Notes: a model not told the origin generated them from the letters alone. DNA of 64,000 nucleotides from Amarobacillus sp046328225 (GCA_046328225.1 JAXLWZ010000007.1:62001-126000), one strand, 5' to 3'; positions 8,269-16,869 are shown, counted from the stretch's first letter. Numbers and translations are program-made.

Positions 8269-9021
8269 CTACAGGTTCGTGCGGTGGAAGATAGGCCCGG
8301 GCACGGCGCGGATGACGGCCATGATCGGCCGCCAGAACCACGGCGTGTAGACGACGGTGCCGCCGCCGCTCGCGGCCTTCACGAGGGCGGGCGCGACCTG
8401 TTCGGGGGTGGCCCAGAGCGGGCCGCGGCGGCCTTTGACGTGCTCGGTCATGGGGGTATCGACGAAGCCCGGCTTCACGAGCACGGCGCGCGCGCCCACT
8501 TTCGCCAGGCGGTGCGCGAGCCCCTGCACGAGCACCCCGAGCCCGGCCTTCGTCGAGCCGTACAGGTAGTTCGACTTGCGGCCGCGGTCCCCGGCGACGG
8601 AGCCGATGACGACGAGCGAGCCCGCGCGCTGGCGTTCGAGCACGGCGGCCACGGCGAGGCACCACAGCGCCGCCGAGCGGTAGTTCGTATCGATAATCTG
8701 CCCGGCGACGGTGAGGTCGCGCTCGGCGAGGCCGAGGTCGCCGAGGACGCCGTAGGCCAGGTAGGCGGCATCGATGGCGCCGCCGAGGGGTTCGAGGAGC
8801 GCCGGCAGCAGAGCCTGCGGAGAAGCCGTGGCAAGGTCGGCGGCGACCATGGTGGCGGCGGTTGCGCCGCGAGCGCGCAGGTCGGCGGCGAGCGTTTCGA
8901 GGGCCTCGGCATCGCGCGCGACGAGGACGAAGCGGGCGCCTTCGGCGGCGAGCAGGCGCGCGGTGGCGGTCGCGATCGCAGAGAGCGCGCCGAGGATGAG
9001 CACGCGGCGGGGATTCGTCAT
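8269..9021 (-). CDS. SDR resembling DprE2 (decaprenylphospho-ribose epimerase, reductase half)
   Basis: A 250-residue SDR. The glycine motif is atypical (ILGALSAIATATARLLA), as in DprE2 proteins; the catalytic Ser is in VIGSVAGDRG and Tyr/Lys in YGSTKAGL. It starts 13 bases after the stop codon of an FAD-linked oxidase of the DprE1 type. In actinobacteria that pair converts decaprenylphosphoryl ribose to the arabinose form for cell-wall polysaccharide through a keto intermediate. Family membership is seen in sequence and pairing; that the substrate here is a polyprenyl-phosphate pentose is an inference. Confidence 0.8.
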   Translation of the reverse strand: MTNPRRVLILGALSAIATATARLLAAEGARFVLVARDAEALETLAADLRARGATAATMVAADLATASPQALLPALLEPLGGAIDAAYLAYGVLGDLGLAERDLTVAGQIIDTNYRSAALWCLAVAAVLERQRAGSLVVIGSVAGDRGRKSNYLYGSTKAGLGVLVQGLAHRLAKVGARAVLVKPGFVDTPMTEHVKGRRGPLWATPEQVAPALVKAASGGGTVVYTPWFWRPIMAVIRAVPGPIFHRTNL

Positions 9022-9034
9022 TCGGCCACTCCCG

Positions 9035-10363
9035 TCATGGGCGGACTCGCTCCCAGAAGTCGGAGGTACAGGCAGGATCGACGGAACGGACGAACCGCGC
9101 GAGTTCGGGGTAGCCGGCGGCGAACATCTCGCGCGAGATGCGGCCGTCCTTGGCGGGATAGAGCCGCCCGCCGGCTTCGCGGACGATGGCATCGAGCCGT
9201 TCGAAGAGCGCGAGCGTGCGCGGCCCGTGGTTCGCGAAATCGACGGCGAGGGTGATGCCCGGCCGGGGGAACGAAAGCAGCCCGGGCGAGGGCAACGCGC
9301 CGAACGCCTTCAGCACGGCGAGGAAGGAGCCTTCGCCGGAGCGGGAGATCGCGTCGAGGAGTGCGCGCGTGGCATCGGTGGCCGATTCCGGGGGGAGCAC
9401 GCACTGGTACTGATACATCCCCGCGCGGCCGTAGATGCGGCTCCAGCCCTCGATGGTATCGAGCGGGTGGAAGAACGGGCCGTAGTGCAGGCGGTGGCTG
9501 CCGAGGCCGCGCAGTTCGAGCGCGCGGTAGGCGAAATTGATCGCGCGCAGGCTCAGCCGGTTGATGGAATTCGGGGGGAACTCGATGGGCACGCGCAGGA
9601 GGCTGCGTTCGCGATGGGGTTCGAGCGCGCCGAAAGGGGACCAGTTCGCGCGGGAGAAGATGCCGCGGCCGAGGTTGCGCGAGCCGGCGGTGCAATCGAA
9701 CCAGGCCACGAGGTGCTCGTAGGCGCCTTCGCTCGCGGCGTTGAGCGCGAAGAACTCATCGAGGTTGCCGTACGCGAGCTTCTCGGCATCGACAAAGGCC
9801 GACTGGATGCGGCGCATGCGGAGGGTCACGGTGGTGATGATGCCCGTGAGCCCGAGCCCGCCGATCGTCGCGGCGAAGAGCTCGGCGTTCTCCGTCGGGG
9901 AGCAGGTGATTTCGCCAGCGTCGGAGCGAAGGAGGGTGAGGCGCGCCACGTGGCGGCCGATGGTGCCGGCGGCCTCGTGGTTCTTGCCATGGACATCGTT
10001 CGCGACGGCGCCGCCGAGGGTGACGAAACGCGTGCCGGGCGTGACCGGTGGGAACCAGCCGCGGGGCACGAACGCGCGCATGACCTCGCCCAGGGAGACG
10101 CCGGCCTCGGCGGTGAGCAGGCCGGACTCCTCGTCGAAGGCGATGAAGTGGTCGAGGCGGGTGAGGTCGAGGAGGGCGGCGCCGGTGGCGAGGCAGGAAT
10201 CGCCGTAGGAGCGCAGGAGGCCGACGGCCAGGCGCGGGCGGCGTTCGCCGTGCGCGAACGGGGCGAGGTCGCGGCGCGAAGCCGGGCGGGCGACCAGCTG
10301 CGGGCGCCGTTCGACGCGGCCCCACGAGAGGTAGTCATCGCGCTCGTGGAATTCGAGGGTCAT
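9035..10363 (-). CDS. FAD-binding oxidoreductase resembling DprE1
   Basis: A 442-residue flavoprotein. LLRSYGDSC near residue 50, TPGTRFVTLGGAVANDVHGK near 110-128 and the isoalloxazine-proximal KNHE belong to the DprE1 subset of the PCMH FAD-binding fold. The C-terminal RLYPAKDGRISREMF matches the DprE1 signature containing the active-site Lys-Asp. The cysteine that benzothiazinone drugs modify in mycobacterial DprE1 (in NICVDF) corresponds to alanine here (LAVDF), by my manual alignment. It is the first gene of the pair with the DprE2-like SDR. Confidence 0.82.
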   Translation of the reverse strand: MTLEFHERDDYLSWGRVERRPQLVARPASRRDLAPFAHGERRPRLAVGLLRSYGDSCLATGAALLDLTRLDHFIAFDEESGLLTAEAGVSLGEVMRAFVPRGWFPPVTPGTRFVTLGGAVANDVHGKNHEAAGTIGRHVARLTLLRSDAGEITCSPTENAELFAATIGGLGLTGIITTVTLRMRRIQSAFVDAEKLAYGNLDEFFALNAASEGAYEHLVAWFDCTAGSRNLGRGIFSRANWSPFGALEPHRERSLLRVPIEFPPNSINRLSLRAINFAYRALELRGLGSHRLHYGPFFHPLDTIEGWSRIYGRAGMYQYQCVLPPESATDATRALLDAISRSGEGSFLAVLKAFGALPSPGLLSFPRPGITLAVDFANHGPRTLALFERLDAIVREAGGRLYPAKDGRISREMFAAGYPELARFVRSVDPACTSDFWERVRP

Positions 10364-10408
10364 GCAAAGACAGCGTTGGACGGCGCGGCCGGAATGGCAA
10401 GCGGGAGG

Positions 10409-10852
10409 TCAGCAGGTGCTGGTGCGCGCTTCCTGGGCGGGATGCAGCGGGATGGCGCGCAGCTCGTCGATGAGGCGGTGGCCGTCGGCGTTCATGGGGA
10501 GGTAGGCGGCGACGCCGGCCGCTTCGTAGCGGGCACGTTCGCGCACGCGGGGCACGGCGGCGAGCACGACGACATGGACCCCGCCGTTGACGAAGACGCG
10601 CGCGCGATCGGCGGGCAGGTCGCCGGTAGTGGCGATGATGAGCTCGCCGCGTTCGGGCCAATCGCTGCGGCTGCCGAGTTCGAAATCGCCGGCGGCGTTG
10701 ACGAGCGATTCCAGGGCCTTGCGCAGGCCGTCATCGGCGACGAGGAGATGCACCGGCGCGAGGTGGCGTCCGCCAAGGGTCGCGCGGCTGCCGGCGCCGT
10801 CGGCGGCGGGCACGCTGGCGGCGCCAAACAAAGGAGACGGGTCGTCGCGCAT
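10409..10852 (-). CDS. response-regulator-receiver-like protein, degenerate
   Basis: About 147 residues from ATG at 10852. The segment HLLVADDGLRKALESLVNAA resembles the start of a receiver (CheY-like) domain, with an acidic pair after strand 1, and VVVLAAVPRVRERARYEAAG followed by YLPMNADGHRLIDEL resembles the switch region. The expected phosphoacceptor strand is blurred (ELIIATTGDLPADRARV), so phosphorylation is uncertain. No kinase is adjacent. It could equally be an unrelated Rossmann-like protein. Confidence 0.55.
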   Translation of the reverse strand: MRDDPSPLFGAASVPAADGAGSRATLGGRHLAPVHLLVADDGLRKALESLVNAAGDFELGSRSDWPERGELIIATTGDLPADRARVFVNGGVHVVVLAAVPRVRERARYEAAGVAAYLPMNADGHRLIDELRAIPLHPAQEARTSTC

Positions 10853-10960
10853 GCCAGACAGTGTCGGTCGCCGGCGGGGGCGCGCCGACGGTCGGTTGGC
10901 CCGGGTTTTCCCCGACAATAGGCCGTACAACTTCGTTCTTTTCACCAGGGCTTCTTTTGG

Positions 10961-11098
10961 AGTTCCCAGCTCCCAGTTCCCAGTTCCCACGGGATCAGCC
11001 CCGGCGCGGGCGAGTTCGCGCGGGGTAGCCCCTCCTCATTCCTCATTCCTCATTCCTCGCACGCCCCATTTCTCTTTCCTCTTTTCTCTTTTCTCTCA
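10961..11098. repeat. heptad mosaic (locus 4)
   Basis: In order: TTCCCAG-type heptads (10961-10990), a GGGATCAGCCCCGG/GGGGTAGCCCC hairpin core, CTCATTC heptads (11033-11058), and CTTTTCT polypyrimidine heptads ending in CTCTCA. Read on the minus strand it begins TGA-GAGAAAA-GAGAAAA. No gene is visible here. Confidence 0.9.
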
Positions 11099-11106
11099 TG
11101 GGTGCT

Positions 11107-11150
11107 GCCCGCGCCGTGGTTGAGGGAGGGAGGGGTGCCACGGCGCGGGC
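11107..11150. repeat. 13-bp perfect inverted repeat
   Basis: GCCCGCGCCGTGG at 11107-11119 and its exact complement at 11138-11150 with an 18-base loop, between two heptad mosaics. There is no T-run, so it is not a typical terminator. Confidence 0.75.
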
Positions 11151-11164
11151 GAGCGTCGAAGTGG

Positions 11165-11396
11165 GAGTGCTGAGTGCCGAGTGCTGAGTGCTGAGTCGGC
11201 AACCCCGGGGCGACATACGCCCCTGTGGGGTTGCCCCCGCCTGGAGCCTCATTCGAGTTCCCGGTGGTCAGTTCCGGGTTCCCGGGGGATCAGCCCCGGC
11301 GCGAACCTGTTCGTGCGGGGTTGCCCCCGCCTCATTCCTCATTCCTCATGCCTCATTCCTCGCCCGCCTTTTCTCCTTCCTCTTTTCTCTTTTCTC
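11165..11396. repeat. long heptad mosaic ending at the TerC stop codon (locus 5)
   Basis: GTGCTGA heptads; CGGCAACCCCGGGG ... GGGGTTGCC hairpin; a second, imperfect TTCCCGG module with a GGGGGATCAGCCCC core; CTCATTC heptads; CTTTTCT heptads. The last heptad runs into TCA at 11397-11399, which is the TGA stop of the TerC gene. It is the largest mosaic in the window and seems to hold two modules in series. Confidence 0.9.
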
Positions 11397-12344
11397 TCAG
11401 CCCGGCGCCTGGACCGTCGCGATGCCGGGGACGGTGCGGCGGGCCTTCACGATGGAGGCGGCGATGGCGATGGCGAGGATGGTGATGATCACGCCCAGGC
11501 TGGCGAGCGCGGGGACTTTGTAGAGGTCGATGACGAGCATCTTCGTGCCCACGAACACGAGGATGGCGGCGAGCGCGGGCTTGAGGTAGGCAAGCCCCGC
11601 CAGGTACCCCGCGAGCACGAAGTACAGCGCTCGCAGCCCGAGGATGGCGAAGATGTTCGAGGTGAAGACGATGAACGGGTCGTCCGTGACGGCGTAGATC
11701 GCGGGGATGGAATCGACCGCGAAGACGAGGTCGGTGCTTTCGATGAGCAGGAGCACGAGGAACAGCGGCGTCATGAAGAGGACGCCACCACGCCGCGTGA
11801 AGAACTTCTGCCCTTCGTACGATTCGGTGACCGGGCGGAAGCGGCGGGCGAAGCGCACAAGCTTGTTCTTGTCGATATCGGGCGCGTGCTCCTGGTCTCG
11901 CAGGAACTTGATGCCGGTGAAGATGAGGAACGCGCCGAAGAGATAGATGACGACGTGCAGGGTGGTGAGGAGCACGCCCGCCACGGCGATGAGCACCGCG
12001 CGCATGACGAGCGCGCCGACGATGCCCCAGAAGAGCACGCGATGCTGGTACGCCTTCGGCACGGAAAAGGTGGCGAAGATGAGCAGGAAGACGAACACGT
12101 TATCGACGCTGAGCGACTTCTCGATCAGGTAGCCGGTGGTCCATTCGAGGCCGCGGTCGCCGCCCATGGTGGCGTAGACACCGATGTTGAAGAGCACGGC
12201 CAGGCCGATCCAGACGGCGCTCCAGGTGAGCGCTTCGCGGCGCCGGACTTCGTGGGCATGGCGGTGGAAGACGCCGAGGTCGAGCGCGAGCATGGCGCCG
12301 ACAAAGCCGAGGAAGAGGGCCCAGGGGAGGAGTTCGAAAAACAT
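11397..12344 (-). CDS. TerC-family integral membrane protein (probable Mn2+ exporter)
   Basis: A 315-residue protein with about nine hydrophobic segments. Family signatures are EKSLSVDNVFVFLLIFATF (residues about 75-93) and IESTDLVFAVDSIPAIYAV, whose acidic residues in membrane helices are thought to bind the metal. TerC/Alx proteins of bacteria are linked to manganese efflux and metalation of exported proteins. A yybP-ykoY manganese riboswitch precedes the transcription unit (12790-12905), in agreement with that role. The small Asp-rich gene at 12435-12729 lies between riboswitch and terC. The stop codon abuts a GAGAAAA heptad array. Confidence 0.92.
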   Translation of the reverse strand: MFFELLPWALFLGFVGAMLALDLGVFHRHAHEVRRREALTWSAVWIGLAVLFNIGVYATMGGDRGLEWTTGYLIEKSLSVDNVFVFLLIFATFSVPKAYQHRVLFWGIVGALVMRAVLIAVAGVLLTTLHVVIYLFGAFLIFTGIKFLRDQEHAPDIDKNKLVRFARRFRPVTESYEGQKFFTRRGGVLFMTPLFLVLLLIESTDLVFAVDSIPAIYAVTDDPFIVFTSNIFAILGLRALYFVLAGYLAGLAYLKPALAAILVFVGTKMLVIDLYKVPALASLGVIITILAIAIAASIVKARRTVPGIATVQAPG

Positions 12345-12434
12345 GACGACGGGTACCTTCGCGAGTGAGGGGTGGCGGGCGCCGTGGTGAGCGGCGCCCG
12401 CCGGGGAATGGAGCTACTCGGGCGGGGCGAAGGG

Positions 12435-12729
12435 CGTCAGTCGTCGCCGAAGTCAAGAAGTCGCGTTCGCGCTTGCGGCCGCCGGCGTGGGCGGCGCGGC
12501 GATCGTCGTCGTCGTCATCGTCGCGGTAGCGGCGGGTTTCGGCGGCGCGGCGATCGTCGTCGTCGTCATCGTCGCGGTAGCGGCGGGATTCGGCTTCGCG
12601 GCGGTCGTCGTCGTCGTGAGCTGCGCCGCCGCCGAAGAGGCGGCTGAGGCGGCCGCGGAGGCCCCCGGCGGGGCGCGCGGCACCGGGCTTGCGGTCGCGT
12701 TCGAAGAGATCGAGCAGTTCGTCCAGCAT
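12435..12729 (-). pseudogene. small Arg/Asp-repeat protein, probable frameshift near the 3' end
   Basis: From ATG at 12729 the protein reads MLDELLDLFERDRK, then a GLRGRLSRLFGG helix and repeated blocks of RRYRDDDDDDDRRAA (a 51-bp direct repeat in DNA). Around 12453 the frame leaves the expected ending; a one-base shift would give an Asp-rich end (FGDD followed by TGA), whereas the uncorrected frame runs on about 330 bases into terC. I therefore call a frameshift, real or from sequencing. The acidic runs suggest metal binding, in line with the Mn riboswitch upstream, but this is inference. The 3' boundary is approximate. Confidence 0.5.
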
Positions 12730-12789
12730 TGGGGATGCACCTTCCCGCGGTCCCGGTGTGGACAACACCTGGCCGCATCCAAAATGGAT

Positions 12790-12905
12790 GAGCCAGGGTC
12801 TCACCGGGCGAAGGTGCTTCGCCTGCGGGGCCGGCGCTGGAAGGCGCGTACTGACGGCCCGGCACCGCCCGGGGTGGGCGGTGGTTACTCCCCCGTGGTT
12901 CTCCT
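12790..12905 (-). promoter_or_regulatory. yybP-ykoY manganese riboswitch
   Basis: On the minus strand the leader contains, in order, GGGGGAGTA, a GCC-rich stem, CCGTCAGTACG, further stems, and GGTGAGACC. These match the conserved 5' GGGGAGUA, central CGUCA..ACG and 3' GAGACC elements of the yybP-ykoY class, which senses Mn2+ and commonly precedes terC and mntP genes. The RNA ends about 60 bases before the ATG at 12729. Recognised by eye; a covariance-model search would be decisive. Confidence 0.82.
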
Positions 12906-12907
12906 CG

Positions 12908-12937
12908 AAATTACACGACAGCGGTGTCGCATTTCAA
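12908..12937 (-). promoter_or_regulatory. sigma-70-type promoter for the riboswitch unit
   Basis: TTGAAA (12932-12937) and TAATTT (12908-12913) with an 18-base spacer on the minus strand, placing transcription start just upstream of the riboswitch. The spacer holds a dyad, CGACA-CCGC-TGTCG, that could be an operator. Confidence 0.6.
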
Positions 12938-12968
12938 GTCAGGGCGGCTTTACCGCCGGCGCGGGGCG

Positions 12969-15710
12969 TCACTCCATCTCGCCCCAGTTGCGGCCCTGCT
13001 TGAGGTCGACCTTGAGGGGCACGTTCATCTCCAGTGCGGAGCGCATGCGGCGGACGGCGAGTTCGCGGATGACGTCCACCTCGTCGGCGGGGCATTCGAA
13101 GATGAGCTCGTCGTGGACCTGGAGGATCATGCGGCTGCGCAGCCGGCGTTCGCGGAGCTCGGCGTCCACATCGATCATCGCGACCTTGATGATGTCGGCG
13201 GCGGTGCCCTGGATGGGCATGTTGATGCCTTCGCGCTCGGCTGCGGAGCGGACCTGGAAGTTGGAGCTGTGGATGGCGGGGAGGTAGCGGCGGCGGCCGA
13301 AGACGGTCTCGGCGTATCCCTTTTCGCGGGTGAAGGCGAGGGTGCGCAGCTGCCATTCGGCGATGCCGGGGAAGTTCGCGAAGTAGGACTTGATGAACGC
13401 CTCGGCATCGTCGCGGGACATGCCGGTGCGGCTCGCGAGGCCGAATTCGCCCATGCCGTAGGCGATGCCGAAGTTCACCATCTTGGCGGTATCGCGCATC
13501 TGGCGGGTGACTTCGCCGGGTTCGACGGCGTACACCTTCGCGGCAGTCGCGCGGTGGATATCCTGGTCGGCGAGGAAGGCATCGATGAGGCCCTGGTCGC
13601 GGGTGACGTGGGCGAGCACGCGCAGTTCGATCTGGGAGTAGTCGGCGGCGACGAACCAGGGGTCTTCGAAGCCGGCGGCGACGAAGGCGCGGCGGATCTC
13701 GCGGCCGCGGTCCTCGCGCACGGGGATGTTCTGGAGGTTGGGGTTGTTGCTGCTGAGGCGGCCGGTGGCGGCGACGGTCTGCTGGAAATCGGTGTGGATG
13801 CGGCCGTCGTCGGCGACGGTGCCGGGAAGGGCATCGCAGTAGGTGGACTTGAGCTTGGTGAGGCCGCGGTATTCGAAGATGAGGTCGATGATGGGGCTCA
13901 CGGCGCGCAGGCCCTCGAGGGCGCGCTGGTCGGTGCTGTAGCCCTGCGTGGTCTTGCGGCTCTTGGGCAGGCCGAGCTCGCGGAAGAGGACGTCGCTGAG
14001 CTGCTGCGGGCTGCCGATGTTAAATTCGTGGCCGACGAGGGCGTAGATCTCGCGTTCCGATCGGGCGATGTCGCCGGTCATGGAGTGGGCGATATCGCGC
14101 AGGACGGCGATATCGAGCGCGACGCCGTGGCGCTCCATGCGATAGAGGACATCGACGAGCGGGAGCTCCATCTCGGCGAAAAGGGCCCACTGGCCGCGTT
14201 CGTGCAGCTGCTCTTCGAGCTGGGGGCGCACGCGGAGGAGCATCTCCGCCTGCTGGCAGCCGTATTCGGCGACGCGCGCGATCTCGACCTGGGCGAGCGA
14301 GACGGTGTTGCGCCCCGTCCCCGTGAGGGCGGCGAGACTCACCATTTCGATGCCGAGCCGTTCGTTGCAGAGGGCATTGAGCAGGGACGAGGTTTCGCCG
14401 AGGAGGAAGGCTGCGATCGCGACATCGAACGTCGCGCCGGCGAGCGTCATGCCGGAGCGCTCGAGCAGGTGCTCCAGGTATTTCGTGCCGTAGGTGGTCT
14501 TCGTCAACGCCGGGTCAGCGAGGAGCGGGCCGAGAACTTCGAACACAAGCGCGCGGGGCAGCTGCGTGGCGGGCTCATCGAGGCGCGGAGCGTGGCCGAC
14601 CGGCACGTACCACGCTTCGCCGGCGGCGGGCGCGAAGGAGAGGCCGAGGAGCAGGGGGTGCTGGGTATCGCCTGCGGTAGAGAAGGCCGCGAAGCCGAAG
14701 TGGCCCGTTTCGCGCAGACGGGCGACGAGTTCGGCGAGGGCGGCTTCGTCCGTGACGACGCGGTACGTGGTCTCGATTTCGACCGTGGGCGTGGCCTTGC
14801 GCGCGGTGGGCAGCGTCGCCAGCACCTCATCGAGCCGCTGGGCGAGCACGCGGAATTCGAGCTCGCGGAAGAGGGCCATCACGGTGTCGCGGTCGAAGTC
14901 CTGGACGCGGCAGCCTTCGAGGTCGAAGGCGACCGGGAGGTCGGTGTGGATGGTCACCAGGTCGACGTTGCGGCGGGCGACGGCTTCGCCTTCTTCGAGC
15001 TTCTTGCGAAGGGCGCCCTTGGTTTCGCCGATGTGTTCGTAGATGGCGGCGACATCGCCGAACTGGCGGATGAGGTCGGTCGCGGTCTTTTCGCCGATGC
15101 CCTTGATGCCCTCGACGTTGTCGCTGGTGTCGCCTTTGAGGGCCTTGAAATCGATCATGTAGCGCGGGCTGAAGCCCCAGCGCTCGGCGGCTTTCGCCTC
15201 GTCGTAGATGACGGTGTCGCGCTGGTAGGGGCGGAACATGAAGAGGCTGATGCCGGGCTTCACGAGCTGCACGAGGTCGGTATCGAGGGTGGCGATGTAG
15301 GTCTCGACGCCGGCCTCGGCGGCCATGCGGGCGATGGTCCCGGCGACGTCGTCGGCCTCGAAGCCGGGCTGTTCGAAGATGGGGATGCCGAAGGCGTCGA
15401 GCATCTGGCGGACGCGGGCCATCTGGACGATGAGCTCGGATGGGGTTTCGCGGCGCGTGGCCTTGTAGGCGTCGCTGGCTTCGTGGCGGAAGGTCTTGCC
15501 GCCGGCATCCCAGGCGGCGCAGATGTGCGTGGGCTTGAGCTGGTCGAGGACGCGGATGAGGGTCTCGGCGTAGCCGTGGGTGGCGAAGGTGAGTTCGCCC
15601 TTCGAGGTCATCAGCGGCTTTTCGACGTTCGAAAGCGCGAAGAAGGCGCGGAAGAGGATGCCGTGCGAATCGAGAATGACGAGGCGGGGTTTCGCGGGAT
15701 TGGCTGCCAC
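12969..15710 (-). CDS. polA: DNA polymerase I
   Basis: A 913-residue repair and Okazaki-fragment polymerase. The N-terminal 5'-3' exonuclease domain begins LVILDSHGILFRAFFALSN, the central domain occupies about residues 300-480, and the C-terminal polymerase has motif A (DYSQIELRVLAH), motif B (DTAKMVNFGIAYGM) and motif C (LQVHDELIFE). The first 3'-5' exonuclease motif, normally DTE, reads GHFGFAAFSTAGDT, so proofreading is probably lost, as in Thermus polymerases. GTG at 15710 is the likely start; the longer frame upstream is non-homologous. It is independent of the riboswitch unit downstream, which has its own promoter. Confidence 0.95.
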   Translation of the reverse strand: MAANPAKPRLVILDSHGILFRAFFALSNVEKPLMTSKGELTFATHGYAETLIRVLDQLKPTHICAAWDAGGKTFRHEASDAYKATRRETPSELIVQMARVRQMLDAFGIPIFEQPGFEADDVAGTIARMAAEAGVETYIATLDTDLVQLVKPGISLFMFRPYQRDTVIYDEAKAAERWGFSPRYMIDFKALKGDTSDNVEGIKGIGEKTATDLIRQFGDVAAIYEHIGETKGALRKKLEEGEAVARRNVDLVTIHTDLPVAFDLEGCRVQDFDRDTVMALFRELEFRVLAQRLDEVLATLPTARKATPTVEIETTYRVVTDEAALAELVARLRETGHFGFAAFSTAGDTQHPLLLGLSFAPAAGEAWYVPVGHAPRLDEPATQLPRALVFEVLGPLLADPALTKTTYGTKYLEHLLERSGMTLAGATFDVAIAAFLLGETSSLLNALCNERLGIEMVSLAALTGTGRNTVSLAQVEIARVAEYGCQQAEMLLRVRPQLEEQLHERGQWALFAEMELPLVDVLYRMERHGVALDIAVLRDIAHSMTGDIARSEREIYALVGHEFNIGSPQQLSDVLFRELGLPKSRKTTQGYSTDQRALEGLRAVSPIIDLIFEYRGLTKLKSTYCDALPGTVADDGRIHTDFQQTVAATGRLSSNNPNLQNIPVREDRGREIRRAFVAAGFEDPWFVAADYSQIELRVLAHVTRDQGLIDAFLADQDIHRATAAKVYAVEPGEVTRQMRDTAKMVNFGIAYGMGEFGLASRTGMSRDDAEAFIKSYFANFPGIAEWQLRTLAFTREKGYAETVFGRRRYLPAIHSSNFQVRSAAEREGINMPIQGTAADIIKVAMIDVDAELRERRLRSRMILQVHDELIFECPADEVDVIRELAVRRMRSALEMNVPLKVDLKQGRNWGEME

Positions 15711-15762
15711 CGGCCAAGTATAGCCGGGCCTTTCGCGCGAAACGCCCCGCGACGTCACCGCA

Positions 15763-16197
15763 TTAGAGCACGCGGAAGACGGGGTGCCCGGGCGCGGCGG
15801 CCGCGAGCTCGGCGTCGCTGGCGTGTTCGGTGAGGTTGAACTGCCGGCTCGTTTCGCGGTGCCAGCGGCGGAGGTATTCGCGCAGCAACGGCGGCTTCTC
15901 GGCATCGGGGAGTTCGACCACGCGAATGGCGCGGGCGCGGCGGCCTCTGATGAGGCGGGCCTCGCCGGCGGCGCGGATGTTGCGCACCCAGTGGGTATCG
16001 CCGCGGGGGGCGACCAGGTAGGTCACGCCATCGACCGTGAGCGGATTCACGGGGACCTGGCGGGGCTGCCCGGAAGCACGGCCGCGCACTTCGAGGATGT
16101 TGGCGCCGCGGGGGCTGAAGCCGGCCTTCACGAGGGCGCTCATGAACGTGCCGGCGATGGTGCGCATGAAGAAGCCGGGGCGGCGGTACGAGGCCAT
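15763..16197 (-). CDS. DUF385/nitroreductase-family (F420-type) protein
   Basis: About 144 residues starting MASYRRPGFF at 16197 (an upstream ATG at 16242 is possible). The stretch ANILEVRGRASGQPRQVPVN followed by YLVAPRGDTHWVRNIRAAGEA is the split beta-barrel signature of the deazaflavin-dependent nitroreductase (Ddn/DUF385) family. Members use F420H2 or act as small quinone or nitro-group reductases. It is divergent from a TetR regulator with matching inverted sites in the shared spacer, so it is probably its target. Confidence 0.85.
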   Translation of the reverse strand: MASYRRPGFFMRTIAGTFMSALVKAGFSPRGANILEVRGRASGQPRQVPVNPLTVDGVTYLVAPRGDTHWVRNIRAAGEARLIRGRRARAIRVVELPDAEKPPLLREYLRRWHRETSRQFNLTEHASDAELAAAAPGHPVFRVL

Positions 16198-16220
16198 GGG
16201 GTCGCGCTCCTGGTGGTGAT

Positions 16221-16272
16221 GCCTAACATCGTACGGTTTCATTCGGCGGCGTCAACCCTTATGCTGTTAGGC
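16221..16272. promoter_or_regulatory. paired inverted sites between the DUF385 gene and tetR
   Basis: GCCTAACA at 16221-16228 and its exact complement TGTTAGGC at 16265-16272, the second ending at the base before the tetR ATG. This symmetric pair in a divergent spacer is a natural candidate for TetR binding, possibly one half-site per promoter; the 36-base separation is larger than usual for a single operator. Confidence 0.5.
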
Positions 16273-16869
16273 ATGCCTCATCCGTCGCGCATCAACCGCC
16301 AGGCCGTGATCGATACCGCGCGGGCGATCCTGGAGGAGGCGGGCCCGGAAGGGCTGGCGATGCGCGAGGTGGCGCGCCGGCTGGGCGTGCGGGCGCCATC
16401 GCTCTATGAGTACGTGGAGGGGCGGGACGCGCTCATCCGGTTGCTGATTGCGGTGGGGTTGGACGAACTGGGGACGGCATTGGTGGCGGCGACACCATCC
16501 GACGCCAGTGCGCTCGATCGGATGCATGCGATCGCGGATGGGTACATCGATTTCGCACTGCGGTGTCCGGCGTTGTTCTCACTGGCATTGGGTCCGTGTC
16601 CGGATGCGCATGTGGTGGATGCGATCCATGGAGAACGGGCGAGCGCGCCGTTGTTGGAGGCGGTAGCGGCGATAGCACCGGAGGAACGCCAGCTGAATGC
16701 GGCGCAATCACTCTGGTCATTGGTGCACGGGTATGTGACGCTCGAACTGGCGGGGCAGTTTCGCCTGGGAGGGACGCCGCGGGCGGCGTTGCACGAGATG
16801 ATCACGCTGTATTGCGCGGCGCTTGGCGCGGGGGCCGGGGAAAAATCGCTCACGGCTGTGCAATTCTGA
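16273..16869 (+). CDS. TetR-family transcriptional regulator
   Basis: About 198 residues. Residues 8-55 (INRQAVIDTARAILEEAGPE, then GLAMREVARRLGVRAPSLYEYV) form a typical TetR helix-turn-helix. The C-terminal half is a helical ligand-binding region of the TetR_C type. ATG at 16273 is preferred; an ATG at 16261 would add four residues. Almost no leader separates the operator-like sequence from the start, so the message may be leaderless. It probably represses the divergent DUF385 gene and itself. Confidence 0.9.
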   Translation: MPHPSRINRQAVIDTARAILEEAGPEGLAMREVARRLGVRAPSLYEYVEGRDALIRLLIAVGLDELGTALVAATPSDASALDRMHAIADGYIDFALRCPALFSLALGPCPDAHVVDAIHGERASAPLLEAVAAIAPEERQLNAAQSLWSLVHGYVTLELAGQFRLGGTPRAALHEMITLYCAALGAGAGEKSLTAVQF

